34,185 nt of DNA. Origin: Candidatus Gottesmanbacteria bacterium (lineage in GTDB: Bacteria; Patescibacteriota; Microgenomatia; UBA10105; UBA927). A model generated the notes under the pieces. The model was not told the origin of the DNA. It saw nothing but the letters and a program-made list of their open reading frames with translations, and did not search any database. Below are positions 28,598 to 34,185 of the stretch, piece after piece (position 1 is the stretch's first letter; each line of letters opens with the position of its first letter). A program made the position numbers and the translations under genes. The stretch covers positions 1 to 34,185 of the forward strand of contig JACREM010000042.1 in assembly GCA_016218215.1 (NCBI GenBank). Direction: 5' to 3'.

Positions 28598-28903
28598 TCA
28601 TTCGTAGACCGGTTCGACCGACCTCAGTTTTCCATTCAGTGGAATGCCTAACAAAAATTGAAGCGTATTCGCCACCGATACCCCAACGCGTACCCCTGTA
28701 AATGACCCTGGGCCGAGAGCTACTTCAAGCTCGTCAATATCTTCAAAAGTCACCTGTTGTGATTTCAGATTTTCGGAAATTGCCTCAAGCACAACCTGTG
28801 AACGTTTCTCCCGTGTAAGAACGACCTCATTCATGATCTTTTCTTCTTTCGTAAGGATCACTTTTGTTTCTGTCTGATCGGTAGTATCAATGCAAAGTTT
28901 CAT
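28598..28903 (-). CDS. tsaB: Half-length TsaB-like (t6A dimerization subunit) protein
   Basis: MKLCIDTTDQTETKVIL...VVLEAISENLKSQQVTFEDIDELEVALGPGSFTGVRVGVSVANTLQFLLGIPL: the GPGSFTGxRxG motif is diagnostic of TsaB. 101 aa from the ATG at 28903 (4-bp overlap with tsaC). Confidence 0.85.
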   Translation of the reverse strand: MKLCIDTTDQTETKVILTKEEKIMNEVVLTREKRSQVVLEAISENLKSQQVTFEDIDELEVALGPGSFTGVRVGVSVANTLQFLLGIPLNGKLRSVEPVYE

Positions 28904-29499
28904 ATGTATACATCTTCTTCTAGTAATTGTACCGCTCCAGTCCTCACGATTACTACTGGATTCTTTGTACAATCTACAACCGTAGATGCTTGTTTTACTA
29001 CGCATGTCCCAGGCACCACTAGGTCTACTAGGGCTGTGAGGCGTGCATCGAGCTTTTCATAGACATAAGGAGTCTTGTCTCCATGAAAATTTGCTGAAGG
29101 TCCGAGAATAGGTACTCCGAGTTGCCGAATGAGTGTTAAAGGAATTTTATGATTTGGCATACGAAGACCAATGTTTCCGGTCCCACCACGTATCGGTGAA
29201 TACACTTTATGAGAATCGCAAAAGGAAATTATTGTAAGTGCGCCAGGCCAATATTTTTCCATGAGCGTAAAAACTACTTTTGGCGGATTTAAAAAATATG
29301 TTCGTGCCATATCAATAGATGATACAAGCACGGGCGTTGCATGATCCACACTCCTTTTTCGAAGTTTAAACAGTCTGTCAACCGACTCCTTACTGTCAAT
29401 TCTGCAGCCGATTCCAAACGCTGTGTCCGTGGGGTAAATGATAATTCCTCCGCTTTGAAAAACTTTTACTGCTTTTTCTAACATATCATTTTGCTTCAT
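28900..29499 (-). CDS. tsaC: L-threonylcarbamoyladenylate synthase (TsaC/Sua5/YrdC)
   Basis: GGIIIYPTDTAFGIGCRIDSKESVDRLFKLRKRS...YWPGALTIIS...GNIGLRMPNHKIPLTLIRQLGVPILGPSANFHGDKTPY...TVVDCTKNPVVIVRTGAV. Confidence 0.93.
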   Translation of the reverse strand: MKQNDMLEKAVKVFQSGGIIIYPTDTAFGIGCRIDSKESVDRLFKLRKRSVDHATPVLVSSIDMARTYFLNPPKVVFTLMEKYWPGALTIISFCDSHKVYSPIRGGTGNIGLRMPNHKIPLTLIRQLGVPILGPSANFHGDKTPYVYEKLDARLTALVDLVVPGTCVVKQASTVVDCTKNPVVIVRTGAVQLLEEDVYI

Positions 29500-29502
29500 A
29501 TA

Positions 29503-29952
29503 TTATCCTAAGACATTTAGCACGATCTCACGAGATGTATCCCCAATGACTTCTATACGTACATCTATCCGCTTTGATGGTAAAAATTCCGAAATCTTTT
29601 CCGACCATTCAATAAGTACTATGGCGTTGGCGTCCGACAAGACCTCTTTCATGCCAATGGCCATAGCGTCTGACGCATCAAGCATACGATAAAGATCAAA
29701 ATGCCAAATCGTTTTTTCTTGTATCTCGTATGTTTTTGAAATGGTGAATGTCGGAGAAAGAATCCGGGTCGTAATTCCAAATTCTTTCAGAAATCCTTTT
29801 GCAAAAACGGTCTTCCCGCTCCCCAAAATCCCCTGAAGACATACCAATCGCCGCTTTCCAAATATACCATTCTTTATGCCTTTTGCGATTTGAACGCCAA
29901 AGTCGTAGGTATTTTTAGAAGAGTTGGAAATTATTATTTCTTCTGACTTCAT
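29503..29952 (-). CDS. tsaE: tRNA threonylcarbamoyladenosine biosynthesis ATPase TsaE
   Basis: VCLQGILGSGKTVFAKGFLKEFGI (Walker A), LSPTFTISKTYEI, IWHFDLYRM, AIVLIEWSEKI. Confidence 0.94.
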   Translation of the reverse strand: MKSEEIIISNSSKNTYDFGVQIAKGIKNGIFGKRRLVCLQGILGSGKTVFAKGFLKEFGITTRILSPTFTISKTYEIQEKTIWHFDLYRMLDASDAMAIGMKEVLSDANAIVLIEWSEKISEFLPSKRIDVRIEVIGDTSREIVLNVLG

Positions 29953-29974
29953 TGGTACATTTTACACTTTCATA

Positions 29975-30874
29975 CTATGAGAAGGAAAATTTCTTTGCAA
30001 TATAAATAACCGAAGCCAAAGAAAATACCCCAAGGCCTGCTGCAATAAATCCAAAGGTAACTGCCATCATTTTATCAATTCTCGGTGTATTATTAGATGT
30101 ATTGCTATCTGTAGTCACACCAAGAACGGACCCATCTGACGCTATGACCGTTTTTTCTTGAATGAACGCTTCATCGGTATCAGCCAAAACATCATTTTCA
30201 TCTTTTAAAGAAATACTCGGAGAGGGAACGCTTTTTGTACTCATCGAAGTAGGTGTCTTTGTACTACTGGTTGGAGTGGAAGTGGGAGACGGTGTACTCG
30301 TCGGAGTCGGTGTTCTGGTGGGAGTTGGAGATGGCTCAGGAGTAGGGGTAGGAGTTGAAGTTGGAATTGGAGTCGGAGTAGAAGTTGGAACGATGGGATT
30401 TAAAGGCAAAGAATTCAACGATTGAAAACTTGTACCACAACTATTGTCTGTATTTAAACACGCTCGAACAAAAAGCAGTTTTGCCTCATCCGTTGATGAG
30501 GATTTAATCCTACATCGAGTTAATCCTGACCAATATCCATCTACCCCTATAGCAACTTGAGGCATATCTACCCATGCGCCGGAAGAACCTGTGTCATCAA
30601 GCCATTTTGAACTTTGCGAATTAAATGTCTGCCCGTCGTTTAGGCTTGAGGTATTTCCACCAATTCTACATTTGACAAAATAATTACTTCCTGCGACAGC
30701 CCCACTCATCGTTGCGGTGAGAGTAAAGGCATCGCCGATTACAGGGGAATTTATATCGACGCTCAATGGGCTTATGCTGACTGCAAAAACGGGGTAATTC
30801 GATAAGAATAAAAGGACAAAAAAAAGAATCTCTGCCCGAACAACAGCTGAAAGAAATAGTCGATTATTGAACAT
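29975..30874 (-). CDS. Secreted/membrane-anchored protein with N-terminal beta-rich domain, long Thr/Pro-rich linker and C-terminal TM helix; unknown function
   Basis: Signal-like N-terminus (AVVRAEILFFVLLFLSNYPVFAVSIS), Cys-containing domain (YFVKCRIGG...TRCRIKSS...RACLNTDNSCGTSF), TSTPTPIPTSTPTPTPEPSPTPTRTPTPTSTPSPTSTPTSST linker, C-terminal MMAVTFGFIAAGLGVFSLASVIYIAKKFSFS. Confidence 0.75.
   Translation of the reverse strand: MFNNRLFLSAVVRAEILFFVLLFLSNYPVFAVSISPLSVDINSPVIGDAFTLTATMSGAVAGSNYFVKCRIGGNTSSLNDGQTFNSQSSKWLDDTGSSGAWVDMPQVAIGVDGYWSGLTRCRIKSSSTDEAKLLFVRACLNTDNSCGTSFQSLNSLPLNPIVPTSTPTPIPTSTPTPTPEPSPTPTRTPTPTSTPSPTSTPTSSTKTPTSMSTKSVPSPSISLKDENDVLADTDEAFIQEKTVIASDGSVLGVTTDSNTSNNTPRIDKMMAVTFGFIAAGLGVFSLASVIYIAKKFSFS
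30225..30392. repeat. Degenerate period-6 low-complexity tract encoding (Thr/Ser-Pro)n
   Basis: + strand ggagtcggtgttctggtgggagttggagatggctcaggagtaggggtaggagttgaagttggaattggagtcggagtag; codes for the TPTPTP linker on the minus strand. Boundaries approximate. Confidence 0.85.
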
Positions 30875-31991
30875 GCAGATAGAAGCTCACTGCTCCGTCT
30901 CCGTGTTCAATATATTTAATCTTAATAATACTACTTGTCCCACATGCTTGACTTGAGGAGTATAGTAATCCATCTTTTGGAGCACGAATTACGGATGAAG
31001 TCTTACTTACCATGTCTATACCCGTATGTATTCCACCACTATATGAATACCTCCATGACCACGGAGTCTTTCCGAAATGCTGAGTAATTATGACATCTCC
31101 TTCAAGCGGCCATCCCCAACTTCCGGAGCCCATGCGAACTCTCGCACCAATTTGATCATCGTACACATCTCTTGATGATACATACTCCTCACCATTAACC
31201 CATGCGCTATTTTTTCTAATTTCAAAATGAAGATGCGCCCCAGATGAACACCCAGGATACCCTGTATTCCCTACTAAGGCAATCGGATCACCTTGTTTTA
31301 TTGTGCCTATTTTGACGCTATCAATGAGGGCACGATCAAGAGCTTGCTTTTCTGCAAGCGCTTGAGCCAGTAGAGTCTGGTACACAGATTCATTATTTTT
31401 GGTTTGCTCGAGGAGCGCCTGTTTATCTTTTTTCTGGAGATTTAATGCTTGTTTTTCGCTCTCTAATACTGCCTGTAGTTTCTGTTGTTCAACTTTTTTC
31501 TGCTCCCTCTGATTCTTTCTTTCGCTTAAGGTATTTTGTTCTTCCTGATGAACGCGATATTTCATTGTTTCTTTTCGCTGAATATAAGAGAGATACACTC
31601 GCCTTGAAAAAAAATCTGCAACATTTGAGCTAAAAAACATAACGCCAAAAGGAGAAACTTGAAGTCTCTTGTATGTTTCGGGGATCCGGTGAAGAATGAG
31701 TTCCAATCTTTTTGTTTTTATATTCTCAAGCTCGTCAATATCACGAGTAAGAGAATCAATATCGTCTGACAATTTCTTTATCTGTCCTTCTGAAGCGCTA
31801 ATCTTTAGTATGCTAAGGGCAATAGAAGAATTAAGAATTGATATCTGCTTAGAAAGAGTATTCTCTTGACCTTGAAGTTCTGCAATCTTATTCTGTAAAG
31901 CCTCAATGCTGTTAGATTCCTCTGCAAAAACACTTCTCGACTGGAAAAATATAAAAAACGTTATACAAAAAAGAGCGAATAACTTTTTCAT
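30864..31991 (-). CDS. EnvC/PcsB-like coiled-coil protein with apparently circularly permuted M23/LytM domain
   Basis: Signal peptide MKKLFALFCITFFIFFQSRSVFAEE; coiled coil (ENTLSKQISILNSSIALSILKISASEGQIKKLSDDIDSL...RIPETYKRLQVSPFGVMFFSSNVADFFSRRVYLSYIQRKE); QGDPIALVGNTGYPGCSSGAHLHFEIRKNSAWVNGEEY followed by VIITQHFG...GGIHTGIDMVSKTSSVIRAPKDGLLY...GDGAVSFYLHVQ. Start moved to ATG 31991. Confidence 0.88.
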   Translation of the reverse strand: MKKLFALFCITFFIFFQSRSVFAEESNSIEALQNKIAELQGQENTLSKQISILNSSIALSILKISASEGQIKKLSDDIDSLTRDIDELENIKTKRLELILHRIPETYKRLQVSPFGVMFFSSNVADFFSRRVYLSYIQRKETMKYRVHQEEQNTLSERKNQREQKKVEQQKLQAVLESEKQALNLQKKDKQALLEQTKNNESVYQTLLAQALAEKQALDRALIDSVKIGTIKQGDPIALVGNTGYPGCSSGAHLHFEIRKNSAWVNGEEYVSSRDVYDDQIGARVRMGSGSWGWPLEGDVIITQHFGKTPWSWRYSYSGGIHTGIDMVSKTSSVIRAPKDGLLYSSSQACGTSSIIKIKYIEHGDGAVSFYLHVQ

Positions 31992-32011
31992 AACAGAACT
32001 AACACGAAGTG

Positions 32012-32905
32012 TCATCGCAGATATCGATTCACTGACACAATCCCACCGAGGCATCCGAGGAGGAACCCGAAACACGAAAGCGAACCGAGCATTATGATCT
32101 GGAAGAGAATAAATGCCTGACCGGTAAGAGAATTAAATATAAGCGCGACATCCGGAACAATCCCAAGAAAACTCATAATTGGCTCTCTTAAAAGAATCGT
32201 AACGATACTAAGCATGACCCAGCTTAATGCCCCCCCGATGACTCCATACATCCCTCCCTCCAGTACAAAAGGGGAACGGATATATGACGGAGACGCTCCG
32301 ATAAGCTTTAGTATCTCTATTTCGTCTTTTTTCGTCGCTATCCTCATGCCTATAACCGTCATAATGGTAAGAATTGAATTTATAGTGAGAATTCCCCCGA
32401 GGACGCCACCGGTGATGCGTATAGTATTTGTCCAGGAAATGAGTGAATCGACCACATCTTTTTGGTAATCAATAAGCTCCACTCCCTCAACACCATTTAC
32501 GAGCGATTCCAAATCTTTTAACATACTCGGGTCTTTTGCATTTACCTCAAGCGACGCAGGGAGAATATCTGAAGATACCATCTCAAGAAGCAACGGGTCA
32601 TTTTTGTTCTGATCCTGGTAAAATTTTAGCGCGTCTTCTTTTGAGATATACTTTGTCGATTCAATTTTTCCGCTGTCAGTAAGAATTTTTTTCACATGTG
32701 TCACTTGTTCTTCGGTCGCCTTGTCATTAAAAAACACCATAAGCTGCGGCTTAGACTCGAAAAACCGCAGCACACTCATAGACCCAAATGTTGCAAGCAC
32801 AAAAAATCCTGTCAATAGTATAGTGATAAACATCGACAGTATGGCCACGAGGGACTGATATGGGGATCTTCGTATGTGCTTCCACATTGTTTTCGTAATC
32901 TTCAT
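32012..32905 (-). CDS. ftsX: Cell division protein FtsX
   Basis: SMFITILLTGFFVLATFGSMSVLRFFESKPQLMVFFNDKATEEQVTHVKKIL...YISKEDALKFYQDQNKNDPLLLEMVSSDILPASLEV...DEIEILKLIGASPSYIRSPFVLEGGMYGVIGG. Confidence 0.95.
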   Translation of the reverse strand: MKITKTMWKHIRRSPYQSLVAILSMFITILLTGFFVLATFGSMSVLRFFESKPQLMVFFNDKATEEQVTHVKKILTDSGKIESTKYISKEDALKFYQDQNKNDPLLLEMVSSDILPASLEVNAKDPSMLKDLESLVNGVEGVELIDYQKDVVDSLISWTNTIRITGGVLGGILTINSILTIMTVIGMRIATKKDEIEILKLIGASPSYIRSPFVLEGGMYGVIGGALSWVMLSIVTILLREPIMSFLGIVPDVALIFNSLTGQAFILFQIIMLGSLSCFGFLLGCLGGIVSVNRYLR

Positions 32906-32907
32906 AG

Positions 32908-33651
32908 CTATGTATCTTTTTTTCCGTGTATCTCTTTCTTCTTATCATCCTGCCGCTTTTTCTCATGCTTTTTTTCATACCTGTATTTACCTTTTAACTC
33001 ATCGCTTACGAGATTTCCTTCGGATAAGGTTATGGTTCTTTTTTTCATGTCATCTACAATCGTTGTATTATGAGTCGAAACGATGACTGTGGTGCCGAGC
33101 TTTTGAATCTCTTCTAATATTCCCATAATTTCGCTCCCGGTCTCAGGATCTAAATTTCCAGTTGGTTCATCTGCTAAAAGTATCTTTGGGCCTCCAATTA
33201 TAGCCCTGGCTATCGCTGTTCTCTGAAGTTCGCCTGCGGAGAGTTGCAACGGAAATTTATTGTCAAAATCCTGTAAACCAACGAGCGCCATAACATCGTG
33301 CACGTCTTTCTCAAGCGCGCTTCCGTGTTTTCCTAAAATTTCAAGGCCGAGAGAAATATTTTCAAAGACTGTTCTGTCTGTCACGAGCTTCCCATCCTGA
33401 AAAACGGTACCCACGTGACGCCGTAAAAGATGAATTTCTGAATTATTAATGGCTTTGAGATTCCAGTCGCCGACAAATATATCTCCTGCTGAAGGAAGGA
33501 TATCTTTTATAAGTAGTCTCAGAAGTGTTGTTTTGCCTGATCCGGACGGGCCAATAAGAAACACAAATTCGCCGTCCACAACGGCAACAGATACCTCGTG
33601 AAGGGCATGTTGATTACCGTAAATCTTTGAGATGTTTTCAAGTCGAATCAT
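32908..33651 (-). CDS. ftsE: Cell division ATP-binding protein FtsE, with Lys-rich C-terminal tail
   Basis: MIRLENISKIYGNQHALHEVSV; LIGPSGSGKTTLLRLL (Walker A); LSAGELQRTAIARAI signature; ILLADEPTGNLDPETG (Walker B); tail KYRYEKKHEKKRQDDKKKEIHGKKDT. Confidence 0.95.
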   Translation of the reverse strand: MIRLENISKIYGNQHALHEVSVAVVDGEFVFLIGPSGSGKTTLLRLLIKDILPSAGDIFVGDWNLKAINNSEIHLLRRHVGTVFQDGKLVTDRTVFENISLGLEILGKHGSALEKDVHDVMALVGLQDFDNKFPLQLSAGELQRTAIARAIIGGPKILLADEPTGNLDPETGSEIMGILEEIQKLGTTVIVSTHNTTIVDDMKKRTITLSEGNLVSDELKGKYRYEKKHEKKRQDDKKKEIHGKKDT

Positions 33652-33670
33652 GATAGGTCACAAATTGGAA

Positions 33671-34054
33671 TTATTTTACTATCTCAACTTTCCCAACATC
33701 CATAAGCCATGAGGCTTTTTTGGCAGCAACAGTTTGACCGAAAACTTTCACCTTTTTTCCGACATACTGATCCAGATCAACGACCGATGAAAGTAAATAT
33801 GCGGTCTGAGACGGACCTCCGTCCCGGATGAGCTTATGAGTTCCTTCTCCATTAAACCCTCCGCTATCAAGCGTTCCTTCTGCCGAATCTTTAAACGTTT
33901 GCGTGTCTTTTGCGCTCATAGTAGGATTTGTATTTTGATTCGGTACGTTACTTGCCGCTGAAGAAGAACGAAATTGTCGAGACAGAAACCAGCCCATAAC
34001 AACACCTGCAACTATCATGCATCCATAAAATGACAATACGATTCCTTTTTTCAT
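33671..34054 (-). CDS. Membrane-anchored small protein with predicted C-terminal OB-like strand pattern, unknown function
   Basis: N-terminal TM (KKGIVLSFYGCMIVAGVVMGWFL), low-complexity linker, YLLSSVVDLDQYVGKKVKVFGQTVAAKKASWLMDVGKVEIVK. Confidence 0.65.
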   Translation of the reverse strand: MKKGIVLSFYGCMIVAGVVMGWFLSRQFRSSSAASNVPNQNTNPTMSAKDTQTFKDSAEGTLDSGGFNGEGTHKLIRDGGPSQTAYLLSSVVDLDQYVGKKVKVFGQTVAAKKASWLMDVGKVEIVK

Positions 34055-34185
34055 CTATGAAAAATTGCAACCCTCAATAACAGGAAACGGTTTGTCCGTT
34101 CTCCTTTTGTTAAAGGTTTTGGTTTGTAAATATTTCTTAGGCCTTTGCCTTAACGAATTTAATCAACCATCTATCCGTGAACAGC

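Noticed and set aside
28405-28701. 98-aa + strand ORF spanning the tsaB/CAP junction
   Set aside because: Antisense to two supported genes with no domain signal.
30162-30425. + strand ORF with VGVGVLVGVGDGSGVGVGVEVG
   Set aside because: It is the reverse complement of the Thr/Pro repeat tract; low-complexity artefact.
34137-34185. Possible 3' end of another minus-strand CDS (...LFTDRWLIKFVKAKA*)
   Set aside because: Only 15 codons are visible; not enough to identify or support a gene.
1-34185. CRISPR arrays, rRNA/tRNA genes, IS elements, integrases, toxin-antitoxin or defence systems
   Set aside because: No direct repeats with regular spacers, no tRNA/rRNA-like segments, and no transposase/nuclease motifs were seen in the ORF translations.

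Overview
The window is almost entirely coding. Apart from a partial + strand gene at the left edge (1..345), every supported gene lies on the minus strand, forming a near-continuous run of about 32 genes with many 4-bp ATGA stop/start overlaps. Reading in transcription order (right to left) there are four parts. (1) A cell-envelope division cassette: an OB-like membrane-anchored protein, FtsE, FtsX, and a coiled-coil M23/LytM protein, followed by a Thr/Pro-rich membrane-anchored surface protein. (2) t6A biosynthesis genes tsaE, tsaC and an unusually short tsaB, followed by a membrane CAP/SCP-domain protein and an 85-aa membrane protein. (3) Nucleotide-sugar genes: rmlA, rmlB, rmlD (no rmlC), UDP-glucose 6-dehydrogenase and a GMD/RMD-like epimerase. 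(4) A very large glycan assembly locus of about 22 kb: GT2 enzymes including two ALG5-like and one DPM1-GtrA fusion, a GT4 enzyme, many GT-C-like polytopic membrane proteins (GT39-like, MptB-like, YfhO-like, PTPS-related-like), and a Wzx-type flippase. Gene content and style suggest a Candidate Phyla Radiation (Patescibacteria, probably Microgenomates) genome; this is inference only. The most striking observation is that the M23 domain downstream of FtsEX appears circularly permuted: the HxH half (HLHFE) precedes the HxxxD half (HTGID), and the protein ends at the YLHV strand. Other points worth checking are a recurrent C-terminal extracytoplasmic module shared by five membrane proteins, a half-length TsaB, and an Rml pathway without RmlC. 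I found no rRNA, tRNA, CRISPR array or recognisable mobile element.
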